From positions 2,595 through 66,594 of the forward strand of contig NZ_JSEP01000019.1 in the NCBI RefSeq assembly GCF_001624695.1: a DNA stretch of 64,000 bases, read 5' to 3'. This document shows positions 16,247 to 24,481 of the stretch, piece after piece. The notes beneath the pieces were generated by a model. It searched no databases. It worked only from the letters and a program-made list of their open reading frames with translations, and was not told the origin of the DNA. Position 1 is the stretch's first letter; every line of letters begins with the position of its first letter. The DNA is from Labrenzia sp. OB1. Its GTDB lineage: Bacteria; Pseudomonadota; Alphaproteobacteria; Rhizobiales; Stappiaceae. The translations under genes and the position numbers were made by a program.

Positions 16247-16684
16247 ATGATGGAAGCTGTCCCCCTCAGCGTGCAAAAATCCATGGACGATCTCTTCGAT
16301 GGCCGGCCGCTGGTTTCGCATGCGGTTGCGGCCAGGTTCATCGGCGTGCACGCAAAGACATTGACACGCTGGGGTGATGATGGCCTGATTTTCTACAGAC
16401 TTCGCGGCGCGCGGCGCGCCTATGCAAAAGAAGACATTGCCGCGGCCATAACCGGGCCAAACACGGGGCCAGAAACCGGGCCCATGAGAGGGATGGCGAC
16501 ATGTCAGTCTTCAGAGCGCGCAAACGCGATCCAAAAACGGGGGAATGGGTCTATACGTCCCCCTACTACCACTTCGATTTCGTCCTCACGATCAACGGGC
16601 AGCGTTGTCGATTTCATGGCTCAACTGGAGAGACGACAAAAGCTCGCGCGAAAAAGTTCGAAGACGCGGAAAAACGACGGGTAA
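16247..16684 (+). CDS. xis: Excisionase-like MerR-type DNA-binding protein
   Basis: A protein of 145 residues. Residues 20-70 form a winged HTH_17-like domain (SHAVAARFIGVHAKTLTRWGDDGLI, then YAKEDIAAAI). The C-terminal tail (TSISSSRSTGSVVDFMAQ) resembles tails of similar phage excisionases. It begins directly after the preceding TGA. Its last 184 bp overlap the start of the integrase in another frame, giving a region read twice. It is expected to bind arm sites next to the attachment core and direct excision. Confidence 0.75.
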   Translation: MMEAVPLSVQKSMDDLFDGRPLVSHAVAARFIGVHAKTLTRWGDDGLIFYRLRGARRAYAKEDIAAAITGPNTGPETGPMRGMATCQSSERANAIQKRGNGSIRPPTTTSISSSRSTGSVVDFMAQLERRQKLARKSSKTRKNDG

Positions 16685-17637
16685 GGGACGAAGGCCCGAA
16701 CGATTCCATGACCCTCGGCGAAGCCTGCCTTCGCTACCACGAGGAAGTCATCAAGGGCAAAGCTTCCGAAGTCGATGAACTGATCGCCATGCGGCACTGC
16801 TGCCGGCTGATCGGCAGCGACCGCCGCCTGACCAACCTGACCACCGACGATTTCGCCATTGCCGTCAGGAAGCGCGCAGGCGAGACCAAGGGCAAGAAGA
16901 CCCCCAAGCTTGTCGCACCGGCCACCGTCAACCGCCAGATCGTGGAGATCATGCGCAAGGTGCTGCGCCGGGCAAAGCGCAGTTGGAAGGTGCGGATCGA
17001 CCTGGACACCTTTGCCTGGTCGGACATCCGCCTGAAGGAACCCAAGGAACGCGTGCGGGAATTTGTCGGCGACGAAGCCGACCGCTTCCGGGATGCCCTG
17101 CGGCCGGACTATGCGCCGTTCATCTGGTTCATGCTGTCACGCGGCCTGCGCGTCAACGCCGCGATCGGCATGACCACCGACCGCCTAGACGAACCGCGCC
17201 GGCGGATCCAGATCTGGATCAAGGGCGAAGGCTATGTCTGGGTGCCAGTCACTCGCGAGCAGATGGCCGTGATCGTCCAGGAGGCGAAGAAGGCGCCCGG
17301 CAAGGCGGTCTGGAGCTACGAAATGCAGCGCCACCCGCACCGCGGCAAACGCAAGGCGATCAGCTACGAGAGCCTGAAACGCACCATGGCGACAACCCTG
17401 AAGCATGCTGGCATCGCCGATTTCAAGATCCACGACATGCGCCACGACTTCGCCTCGAAGCTCCTGCGCGCGACGCGCGACCTGGCTTTGGTGCAAAAGG
17501 CACTGCGGCATGCCGATATTTCATCGACGGTGCGCTATGCGCATGTGCTGGATGAGGATGTGCGGGATGGGTTGGAGGCGCTACATACGGTTAACGCTAA
17601 AAAACGAACCGAAAAACGGCGCCGAAAATTTTACTAG
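16501..17637 (+). CDS. int: Tyrosine-type site-specific integrase
   Basis: A protein of 378 residues, normal length. The N-terminal arm-binding and core-binding domains (1-170) precede the catalytic domain. Visible catalytic residues are the first Arg in SRGLRVNAAIG, HDMRH (His-x-x-Arg), LRHADIS with the second His, and the nucleophile Tyr in VRYAHV, so the enzyme looks intact. AGAGGG lies upstream of the ATG. It is the last gene of the gapR-xis-int operon and sits 4.3 kb from the presumed tRNA-Pro attachment site. Confidence 0.95.
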   Translation: MSVFRARKRDPKTGEWVYTSPYYHFDFVLTINGQRCRFHGSTGETTKARAKKFEDAEKRRVRDEGPNDSMTLGEACLRYHEEVIKGKASEVDELIAMRHCCRLIGSDRRLTNLTTDDFAIAVRKRAGETKGKKTPKLVAPATVNRQIVEIMRKVLRRAKRSWKVRIDLDTFAWSDIRLKEPKERVREFVGDEADRFRDALRPDYAPFIWFMLSRGLRVNAAIGMTTDRLDEPRRRIQIWIKGEGYVWVPVTREQMAVIVQEAKKAPGKAVWSYEMQRHPHRGKRKAISYESLKRTMATTLKHAGIADFKIHDMRHDFASKLLRATRDLALVQKALRHADISSTVRYAHVLDEDVRDGLEALHTVNAKKRTEKRRRKFY

Positions 17638-17913
17638 AACTCTTCGCTAATTGATCTCAATTGCCTTCACTCGTTTCTTTTTAAACCTCGAGATTTGGCA
17701 TTAGGCTTAAATTTGGGGCAGAATGCTGTTCGAATTGCCATCAACCGCCTATTAAATTTCGACTAATTGTTCTGCAATCCATCAAATAGAGGGCTAATCG
17801 ACTATCGCCACACCACGCAAAGTGCACGTATTACGATTAAGTTTGGCACAAACTCGCTAAAATCTAATATTTTATTGCTTGCGCATCCTCCGATGCACAA
17901 ACCATCAAAGTTG
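17638..17913. other. AT-rich intergenic stretch after the integrase
   Basis: No gene is seen in these 276 bases. The base composition changes sharply to AT-rich here and stays low through 21,100, marking the start of the cargo block. No rho-independent terminator was identified. Confidence 0.5.
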
Positions 17914-17944
17914 TTGACAAAGGGATCAGAGTATCATTTGATAC
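17914..17944 (+). promoter_or_regulatory. Promoter and palindromic operator of the toxin-antitoxin-ATPase operon
   Basis: TTGACA (17914-17919) is followed after 17 bases by TTTGAT (17937-17942) as a -10 box. The palindrome GTATCA-TT-TGATAC (17931-17944) overlaps the -10 box, where an antitoxin would block transcription. A near copy occurs at 18334-18347. AAGGGG lies ahead of the ATG at 17961. Confidence 0.55.
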
Positions 17945-17960
17945 CAAGGCAAGGGGCAGG

Positions 17961-18326
17961 ATGGCAGCAGATACAGTCAATGAGGCGATCAGGCGCATGC
18001 TGGCAGCTAGGTGCGTCTCAAAACGCACCAGAAACACAAGATTCTCGACAAGCCAACCAACTGATTGGAAGCCCAACTCCTTGCGCGACCCAAGAAATCC
18101 ATCTCAATATTTTACAGAGGATTCCGCTTGGCATTTTATCTCCGAGCTAATTTGCAACGGCTGCGAATTAGAGACAGTGGCACTGGCAAAACCACCCGGC
18201 AAGACTGGTTACGTCATCAAAATTGCCGGACACCCACCAGTGTCCCAAATCTATATCAAGCTTCAATTAGGATCGGCCAATGTCATCGGGCGTAGTTTCC
18301 ATGAAAGCTATGTTCAAAGGACCTGA
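17961..18326 (+). CDS. MqsR-like type II toxin (putative mRNA interferase)
   Basis: A protein of 121 residues. The C-terminal half has the strand pattern of the RelE/MqsR fold: GYVIKIAG, then QIYIKLQLG, then VIGRSFHES; the terminal SFH motif and Y-I-K-L strand are characteristic of MqsR-type toxins. The N-terminal part (QYFTEDSAWHFISELICNG) is a helix. MqsR toxins cut mRNA independently of the ribosome; activity here is inferred from fold only. It precedes its antitoxin by 14 bp, the toxin-first order of mqsRA, and the promoter is palindromic. Family-level assignment is moderate. Confidence 0.65.
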   Translation: MAADTVNEAIRRMLAARCVSKRTRNTRFSTSQPTDWKPNSLRDPRNPSQYFTEDSAWHFISELICNGCELETVALAKPPGKTGYVIKIAGHPPVSQIYIKLQLGSANVIGRSFHESYVQRT

Positions 18327-18333
18327 CTGAAAG

Positions 18334-18347
18334 GTATCAAATGATGC
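18334..18347 (+). promoter_or_regulatory. Second operator-like site at the antitoxin start
   Basis: GTATCA-AA-TGATGC matches the promoter palindrome at 17931 in all but the spacer and two bases of one arm, and it overlaps the antitoxin Shine-Dalgarno and ATG (18341). Confidence 0.4.
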
Positions 18348-18850
18348 AGCATTGTGAAATGTGCGAAGCAAAGAGCGTCACGGTTCAACTTCTAGAGGAG
18401 AAGTTTGTTTATGGTTGTGGCGATGATCAGGTCCTGCTTTCGGCCACAGTCCCGGTCTACGAGTGTGGTGAATGCGGAGAGATGTATACAGGTGATGAAG
18501 CAGAACAGCTTCGTCATGAAGCCGTTTGCAAACATCTAGGCCGATTGACTCCTAAAGAAATCAAAGCGATCCGGGATAGTTACGATCTAACACAAGAGAA
18601 ATTCGCTGAAGTAAGCGGGTTCGGTGTCGCCTCAATAAAGCGCTGGGAGCGAGGAAATCAAATACAGGGGGAATCGGCGAACAATCTTCTGTTGTTACTT
18701 CGCATGCCCAGTAATCTTCGTCTTGTTCGAGAAGCCAATCGGAGAGCAGCGTTCCAGCCAAGATTTCGAACCAAAATGTCGGAGTCCACGCTCAAGCAGT
18801 CACTCGAATTCAAACTCCGATTTCCTGTTACACGGGAAAAAGCGGCCTGA
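18341..18850 (+). CDS. MqsA-like antitoxin (zinc ribbon plus HTH)
   Basis: A protein of 169 residues. CEMC (about residues 5-8) and CGEC (45-48) form an N-terminal zinc ribbon. Residues 65-110 are an Xre-type helix-turn-helix (LTPKEIKAIRDSYDLTQEKF, then FGVASIKRWERG). This is the MqsA layout, in which the zinc domain neutralises the toxin and the HTH binds the operator. A further 50 residues extend beyond the usual MqsA length. Its TGA overlaps the ATG of the ATPase (TGATG), coupling all three genes. Confidence 0.8.
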   Translation: MMQHCEMCEAKSVTVQLLEEKFVYGCGDDQVLLSATVPVYECGECGEMYTGDEAEQLRHEAVCKHLGRLTPKEIKAIRDSYDLTQEKFAEVSGFGVASIKRWERGNQIQGESANNLLLLLRMPSNLRLVREANRRAAFQPRFRTKMSESTLKQSLEFKLRFPVTREKAA

Positions 18851-20736
18851 TGTTCATCATTACCTTTTACTCCTACAAGGGCGGCGTTGGCCGCACCATG
18901 AGCCTCGTAAACGTTGCCTGCGAACTTTCGCAACGTGGTAGGAAGGTGCTTTTGGTCGATTTTGATCTAGAAGCCCCTGGTATTCCAAGTTTCCAGCAAT
19001 TCTCGGCTGCTGAAGACCAAGTTGGGATTGTCGATTACGTTTCATTGTATATAGAAACGTCTATCGCTCCTGATGTGAAGGATTACATTGTTGAATCGCA
19101 GCTGGAGACGCAGAATGAAAGTGTGCCCATCTGGGTCTTGCCGGCAGGAAAACGTGATCATCATTACGGCATGAAGCTGTCATCAATTGATTGGCAAGAT
19201 TTGTATCAAACTAGAAGTGGGTTCCTTCTATTTGAAGACTTGAAACAACAGATATCTGACGATGATAGAGGGTTTGATTACGTTCTGATAGACAGTAGAA
19301 CTGGCCATACAGATGTTGGAGGGATTTGCACGCGTCAGCTTGCAGATGCGATCGCGTTCATGTTCTTCCCAAACAAACAAAACATTTCTGGCCTCAATTC
19401 CATCGTCAATGAAATTCGCTCAGACCCGTATGTCGAAGATAAACAGATAGAATTGTTCTTCTGCCCTTCCAACGTGCCTGACCTGGACGATGAAGACGGC
19501 ATACTCAAATGCATGCTTGATGAAGCGAGCAGTGAGTTAGTCTATGATCAACCAGCTGCAACTATAAGCCACTACAACAGTATGTCTCTTGTTGATCAGA
19601 AGGTTTTCGTCATCAACCGCCCTAAGACAAAGCTTGCGGCGGAGTATCGAAAGCTTACAGAAACCCTCATGAGTTCGAACATTAAGGATCGCGACGGCGT
19701 TATTCTGAAGCTTCAAAAGCTAATATATAAATTTCGCGGTGAAGCAAGAAGAGAACCACAGAAATCGGCATATCGTACTTTGACTCTAAGCGATATCACT
19801 AGTGAGCTTGAGAGGATAAATTCCATACATGGACAAGATGGAGAAATATGCTGGCTGATGGCAGCGCTCTACCACGATCTTGGTGATTTTTCGAACGAAA
19901 TGGAAGTACTGGACGGTGCTATCAATGCTGGCTTTAATGTTGAAAAGGCACATCTCAGGAGGGCATTGGTACGCTTGAGCATGTCTCGTCAGCAAGAGGC
20001 AAAAGAAGATCTTCTTGTGGTGCTCCGCTCACCGCTGACGGAGCCTAAAGATTTAAGGTCCGCGATTGAGGCTCTAAAATCGGTCGGTGCGGATTGGACC
20101 GAACTGGTAGAAACTTCTCCGTTACTCGAACATCTCGCTCCGGAGGACGTAAGAATTATTTCCGACACCCTTCAATCGGACGAAAGGTCAGTATCAATAG
20201 CATCAAGGCTACTGGAAAAAGCCTATTTGGAGAATTCTGGTTCAGACAGCCTGAACGCGCAGATTCACACAAGTCTAATCTTGTCATTGATTTCTAGCGG
20301 TCAATTTCGAAAAGCAATGGACACAATACTCAAGGAAGGCGAACCAAGCGATCTGAACGCCGACATAGTAGATCTATTCAACTTTGCGATTGCAGAGTGG
20401 GGACAGAATGGCACTCCGACAGTAGACTTGTTCAAGCGCGTGCTTGAGCTCAAAGAAATGGAACGGAACTACGACGGTGCAAACTTTTATCAGTGCCTGG
20501 CGCTCGCCAGCGCAGCCATCGGTGAAACTAATCAAGCGTTAGCTTTCCTAAATTGCGCAAGAGATAGGACACAACAGGGCACAGTTTTCAGTTGTTGGAC
20601 CTATTTGGTCAGGCGGCGCGCTGAGATGCTGTCTGACCTAGACGCTATGGAAACAACACTCAAATCCGGAAAAATTGTTCCTCCAGTTATTAGTAGAAAT
20701 ACAAAAATGAGCTACTCTCGGGAAATGGGACACTGA
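18850..20736 (+). CDS. KGGVGR-variant P-loop ATPase with helical-repeat C-terminus
   Basis: A protein of 628 residues. The N-terminal ParA/MinD-like ATPase (1-280) has the deviant Walker A YKGGVGRTM (residues 9-17), with Arg in place of the P-loop Lys but keeping the signature Lys 10. VDFDLEAPG follows at about 37 and the Walker B-like VLIDSRTG at about 145. This matches the KGGVGR-motif variant ATPases found in bacterial conflict systems. Residues about 300-610 are all-helical, TPR-like, probably for partner recognition. It is translated by coupling from the antitoxin. The link between an MqsRA-type pair and this ATPase is not one I know as a named system. Confidence 0.75.
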   Translation: MFIITFYSYKGGVGRTMSLVNVACELSQRGRKVLLVDFDLEAPGIPSFQQFSAAEDQVGIVDYVSLYIETSIAPDVKDYIVESQLETQNESVPIWVLPAGKRDHHYGMKLSSIDWQDLYQTRSGFLLFEDLKQQISDDDRGFDYVLIDSRTGHTDVGGICTRQLADAIAFMFFPNKQNISGLNSIVNEIRSDPYVEDKQIELFFCPSNVPDLDDEDGILKCMLDEASSELVYDQPAATISHYNSMSLVDQKVFVINRPKTKLAAEYRKLTETLMSSNIKDRDGVILKLQKLIYKFRGEARREPQKSAYRTLTLSDITSELERINSIHGQDGEICWLMAALYHDLGDFSNEMEVLDGAINAGFNVEKAHLRRALVRLSMSRQQEAKEDLLVVLRSPLTEPKDLRSAIEALKSVGADWTELVETSPLLEHLAPEDVRIISDTLQSDERSVSIASRLLEKAYLENSGSDSLNAQIHTSLILSLISSGQFRKAMDTILKEGEPSDLNADIVDLFNFAIAEWGQNGTPTVDLFKRVLELKEMERNYDGANFYQCLALASAAIGETNQALAFLNCARDRTQQGTVFSCWTYLVRRRAEMLSDLDAMETTLKSGKIVPPVISRNTKMSYSREMGH

Positions 20737-20788
20737 CGCAAGATACGATTTGTTGTCTGCTGGTCGTCTATGTGCAAGAAGAACAGAT

Positions 20789-20866
20789 ATGTCGAAACGC
20801 AAGAAGCACTCGCCTGAGTGCAAGGCGAAGGTCGCCCTGGAAGCGGTTGAAGCCAAGCGCAATTGA
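20789..20866 (+). mobile_element. IS3-family orfA remnant
   Basis: Twenty-five codons, MSKRKKHSPECKAKVALEAV onward, match the start of IS3-family (IS407-type) OrfA proteins and then stop at TGA. Only the N-terminus survives. Nothing else of the element was found downstream. Confidence 0.7.
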
Positions 20867-20911
20867 ACTGAACCGATGCGCCCATTCCTGCCTGCCTATT
20901 GACATTGTTCT

Positions 20912-21080
20912 CTATGGATGCATGACGTGCTTGTTCCAAACCCGACTGCACAGGTCGAGGAGCTCCTTGTAGGACTTGAAGAAGCGGTTTGAGAGCCAGT
21001 TTTCGCGCATGAACTCCAAACGTTCTCGTCAGGATTGAACTCCTGCGCTTCGGGCGACAAAGGCGGGATCATGATGCTCG
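20912..21080 (-). mobile_element. IS630-family transposase 3' remnant
   Basis: Read on the minus strand, SIMIPPLSPEAQEFNPDENVW is followed after a one-base frameshift by FMRENWLSNRFFKSYKELL and a stop at 20912. This is the C-terminus of an IS630-family transposase (the PELNPxENxW block with the last catalytic Glu). The frameshift and truncation show it is dead. Confidence 0.7.
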
Positions 21081-21114
21081 GGCACTATTCCTGCAATTCA
21101 GACGAAAATATCCG

Positions 21115-21732
21115 CTAGGGCGAAACTGCTGGCGTTGGCCCGAGAAGAATCGCCGGCTGAGCCGAAGACAAAACTGCAAACAAACCGATCAACTCAATAA
21201 GTAGGTAAATGCCTGCGGCAAGCCCTAACACAAGGAGGAAAAGCACCAACATTTGTCCCCACGCTGGAAGCAATCGAATTACTGTCAAAGGAATCGCCTT
21301 GCCTGTCGTCTCTTTTGAACGAACGCTCAAGATGGCAGGTGCTTCATTCGTAAAAGTCAGAACGTTGAGCGACACTTGCTCTTTCGGGGCGATGCCGCCG
21401 AAACACACGATGAACCGACCGTTCGGGTTCACGCTGGTTTCATATTGTCTCTGTGGCCAAACCTCAAAATTCTTCGGAATGTAATTGAATGTAACTTCTA
21501 CGTCGGTAGCCGCCTTCCTGCCTGCATTGGATAGCAAGTGATAACTGGTGCCTATCAGGATATAATCGTTTTGATCATCGACAACTTTTTCAAGCGTCAC
21601 ATTATGCAGAAAACCATGCGAGCGGCCCCAGACCAACTTAACTTTCGGCTGGAAAAAATACTTCGCGAGCGCTAGTAGCACCGCCAAGCCGAACGCCACC
21701 AACTGCGCACCGTATTGCCCCAAAAGCTCCAT
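21115..21732 (-). CDS. Membrane protein of unknown function
   Basis: A protein of 205 residues with one hydrophobic segment at the N-terminus (residues 8-26), a central soluble beta-type region with a conserved-looking NVTLEKVVDDQNDYILIG stretch, and two hydrophobic segments near the C-terminus (about 155-190). Not recognised. It is the last gene before the presumed right attachment site and belongs to the island cargo. Confidence 0.6.
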   Translation of the reverse strand: MELLGQYGAQLVAFGLAVLLALAKYFFQPKVKLVWGRSHGFLHNVTLEKVVDDQNDYILIGTSYHLLSNAGRKAATDVEVTFNYIPKNFEVWPQRQYETSVNPNGRFIVCFGGIAPKEQVSLNVLTFTNEAPAILSVRSKETTGKAIPLTVIRLLPAWGQMLVLFLLVLGLAAGIYLLIELIGLFAVLSSAQPAILLGPTPAVSP

Positions 21733-21889
21733 CTCGAAAACCTTATGAAGAACTGTTAGTTATTTGAGGGTAGTAGCAGGGTTGCACACTGTAAATGCTA
21801 CAGCTGGAAAACGGCGATGGCATCGACAATTTCGAGCAGCAGCCTTCCGGATTATGGGCACCCTGGACAGCATTGGCCTGGACCATCGG

Positions 21890-21910
21890 AGTCCCAGAAT
21901 AGTCCCAGAA
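21890..21910 (+). repeat. Tandem 10-bp repeat, candidate arm-type integrase sites
   Basis: AGTCCCAGAA occurs at 21890-21899 and again at 21901-21910. It lies about 75 bp inside the tRNA-Pro breakpoint. Direct repeats at this spacing from a core site are typical of arm-type sites bound by tyrosine integrases; binding is inferred. Confidence 0.45.
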
Positions 21911-21984
21911 CGCTGATTTGAATGGTATCGATGCGGTGTTTTTCGTGAGGTTTCTCAACGACCTGCAGATTTGAGCCAAAAAAC

Positions 21985-22023
<39 letters not shown>

Positions 22024-22167
22024 ATCCGTTGATTTGTGGGGTGTATCCGTGAACGGTGCTGGCGTCAAGTGCGCATGAACGCCACAGATTCCCACTGCTG
22101 TGGAAAGCACTGTGCTGACGGCTGTTTCCGGCACTGTCTTCCCCCTGATCGTAACCGCATATAAAGC

Positions 22168-22653
22168 TTAGTCGGTCGCCATTGATGGACTGGAAACTGC
22201 GTCGCCGGGTTCGATGCCGAGCCGGGCGGACGTTCCGGCATTGAGCTCCAACACATATCTGGCCGGTGCGCCCGAGGGGACGACCGCTTCCGAAAAGGGC
22301 GTCGTGTCAGCGGCGATGCTGACGATCCTGCTCTCGGCGCTGATATAGATGATATCGAGCGGCAGAGGCGTGTTCTTCATCCAGAAATAGCGATCCCCCT
22401 CTCCTTCAAATATGAACAGCATTCCGTGGTCGGCAGCCATTTCCTCCCGGAACATGAGACCTCTCGCCCTTTCACGGTCGTTTGCGGCGACTTCGACCTC
22501 AAAACGGTGTTCCCGGTCGCCCGACCGGACCACGAGGCTCTCCATTCTGAGCTTAACCTGATTGTCGTCGGCGGTTGACGAGAGGGGCGCCGTGACAAGG
22601 ATCGCGCATAGCGTGAAACAAAAAGCCGCAAAAAGGGATAAGCGTGAAACCAT
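22168..22653 (-). CDS. DUF192 family secreted protein
   Basis: A protein of about 162 residues. A signal peptide (VSRLSLFAAFCFTLCAILV) is followed by a DUF192 domain: RFEVEVAANDRERARGLMFR, then HGMLFIFEGEGDRYFWMKNT, LDIIYI and YVLELNAG near the end. DUF192 proteins are small periplasmic or secreted beta-barrel proteins of unknown role. The start is uncertain; ATG at 22653 gives the best signal peptide and ATG 22665 is possible. In Hyphomicrobiales this gene commonly follows the double cold-shock gene, as here. Confidence 0.85.
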   Translation of the reverse strand: MVSRLSLFAAFCFTLCAILVTAPLSSTADDNQVKLRMESLVVRSGDREHRFEVEVAANDRERARGLMFREEMAADHGMLFIFEGEGDRYFWMKNTPLPLDIIYISAESRIVSIAADTTPFSEAVVPSGAPARYVLELNAGTSARLGIEPGDAVSSPSMATD

Positions 22654-22870
22654 TGTGAAATCCATAAGCTGATCTGCAGCGAACACCTGCAATCCCGTGA
22701 AAGCAGGAACGGTGCGCCACCACTTTTACATTCGTCAACGACGTGCCCTCCCTCCCGCCGTTTCGGACAGGAGGCGTTCAGACCTTTACACTGAACCGTT
22801 CGGCTTGTGCGGACAATCCCGCAAATGTTCAGTTTCAGAGGGCGAATGATCCCGCGACCATTTCCGGCAA

Positions 22871-22899
22871 ACAAAAAAGGCCGGAACATGTCCGGCCTT
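22871..22899 (-). terminator. Rho-independent terminator after the cold-shock gene
   Basis: Read on the minus strand, AAGGCCGGA-CATGT-TCCGGCCTT is followed by a T run (TTTTTTG). It lies about 30 bp after the stop of the cold-shock gene and separates it from the DUF192 gene. Confidence 0.85.
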
Positions 22900-22930
22900 G
22901 AACGCAGCATCTGGAATTCGAGTACCCCGA

Positions 22931-23518
22931 TCAATGGGAAGCTGGAATATGGGTCCCTGTCCCCAACGGACGGATTTCAGCGGCCATCCGGCCCTTGGGG
23001 CCCTGGCCGAACCGCACCAGAACATCCTGTCCGGGGCGCAATTCCGTGATACCGAAGCGGCGCAACGTTTCCATATGGATGAAGATGTCTTCGGTTTCTT
23101 CGCCCTGGGTGAGAAAACCGAACCCCTTGACCCGGTTGAACCATTTGACCGTCGCTTTTTCAAAGCCACCTTCTGGCACGACCTGAACATGGGTTCTGGA
23201 AGGCGGAAGTTGCGAGGGATGCGTTGCCGTCGTCTCATCCATGGACAGAATGCGAAACGCCTGCAGCCCGCGCGGCCGATCAAGCACTTCGCAAACGACC
23301 CGTGCCCCTTCATAGGCAGTTTGAAAGCCGTCGCGCCTCAGGCATGTCACATGCAGAAGAATGTCATTCTCACCGCTGTCCGGTACGATAAAGCCGTAGC
23401 CCTTACCGACATCGAACCACTTAATCGTTCCGGCAATCTCGAATACGTCCAGGGCGACATCATCCGCCAGGGTCTCGAGTTCGCGGGGTTCGCGTGCGGT
23501 TTTAACCCCCATAGCCAT
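22931..23518 (-). CDS. Tandem cold-shock domain protein
   Basis: A protein of 195 residues with two cold-shock domains. Domain 1 (about residues 28-95) has GTIKWFDVGKGYGFI and DILLHVT; domain 2 (about 118-185) has ATVKWFNRVKGFGFL and DIFIHMET, with GQDVLVRFGQGPKGRMA at the end. The aromatic RNP1/RNP2 residues are conserved, so it should bind single-stranded RNA or DNA. Double CSD proteins of this length are usual in Hyphomicrobiales. A terminator follows. Confidence 0.93.
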   Translation of the reverse strand: MAMGVKTAREPRELETLADDVALDVFEIAGTIKWFDVGKGYGFIVPDSGENDILLHVTCLRRDGFQTAYEGARVVCEVLDRPRGLQAFRILSMDETTATHPSQLPPSRTHVQVVPEGGFEKATVKWFNRVKGFGFLTQGEETEDIFIHMETLRRFGITELRPGQDVLVRFGQGPKGRMAAEIRPLGTGTHIPASH

Positions 23519-23649
23519 TTGTCCCGTCTCTGGTCCGCGTCCAATGGCTGGTAGGCAGCAAACGACTCACCCTTCAGCCCATTTCTGATAAAAGGATAAC
23601 ATTGCGTATTATCGCGAGAAGGGAAATTGTGGGACTAACCACAGACCAT

Positions 23650-24429
23650 TTACGTCATCTGTGCAGATTCTTTGCCAAAACTCACAAACGTTTGAGCCAA
23701 AGGCGTGCGAATGACTGTTGACGCCAGAGAATCGAGCGGCGTTTCCTCACCATTCAGAATCACGAGTTCGGCGCCGCCCTGAACAGCCATGGCGGGAAGA
23801 TGGGCCGCAGGATGGACAACTAGGGACGAACCGAGCACCAGAAACAGATCGCAGTTCTGCGCCGCCTCGGCGGCCGTGTTCAGTTCATCTTCCGGCATCT
23901 GCTGTCCGAAACTGATCACTGCTGCCTTCAGATAGCCACCGCAAACTCCGCAAACCGGGCTGATGCCGGCCTCGACATAATATCTTTGTGCTTCCAGCTC
24001 CGCCCTCTCGCCACAGGACAGGCATGTGGCAAAGGTCGAATTCCCGTGGATCTCGGTCAAACGCTCTTGCGGAAATCCGGATGCCTGATGCAATCCATCG
24101 ACATTCTGAGTGATCAGGCGTTTCAGCCCCCCTGATCGCGCCAGAAAGACGAGCGCCATATGCGCGGCATTCGGGACTGCTTCGGAAAAGAACGCCATCA
24201 TCTCGAACCGCCGGTCCCAATCCTCCAGGCGGCTCTCCTCGGACGCCTGAAAATCCTGATATTGAACTGGACGCCGCGTCGACCATATCCCGCCCGGCGA
24301 ACGGAAATCGGGTATTCCGGACTCCGTCGAAATGCCCGCGCCGGTCAACGCAACAATCCGGCTGTAGGCACCTCCATGAAATTGTGCAACAAAGTCCCGG
24401 GCTTCCGGCAGGCTTGTGATAAGTGTCAT
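23650..24429 (-). CDS. cobB: SIR2-family NAD-dependent protein deacylase
   Basis: A protein of 259 residues from ATG 24429; the frame extends 18 codons further but without coding character. Sirtuin motifs are present: GAGISTESGIPDFR, then TQNVDGLH, the catalytic His in EIHGN, and zinc Cys pairs CLSC and CGVC, plus GSSLVVHPA near the end. It removes acyl groups from lysines using NAD. It is divergent from gloA with 52 bp between them. Confidence 0.93.
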   Translation of the reverse strand: MTLITSLPEARDFVAQFHGGAYSRIVALTGAGISTESGIPDFRSPGGIWSTRRPVQYQDFQASEESRLEDWDRRFEMMAFFSEAVPNAAHMALVFLARSGGLKRLITQNVDGLHQASGFPQERLTEIHGNSTFATCLSCGERAELEAQRYYVEAGISPVCGVCGGYLKAAVISFGQQMPEDELNTAAEAAQNCDLFLVLGSSLVVHPAAHLPAMAVQGGAELVILNGEETPLDSLASTVIRTPLAQTFVSFGKESAQMT

Positions 24430-24481
24430 GGGCAATCCCGGCAGGCTCCGCCAATTCCCTCGATCGAGGAAAGGATAGAAC

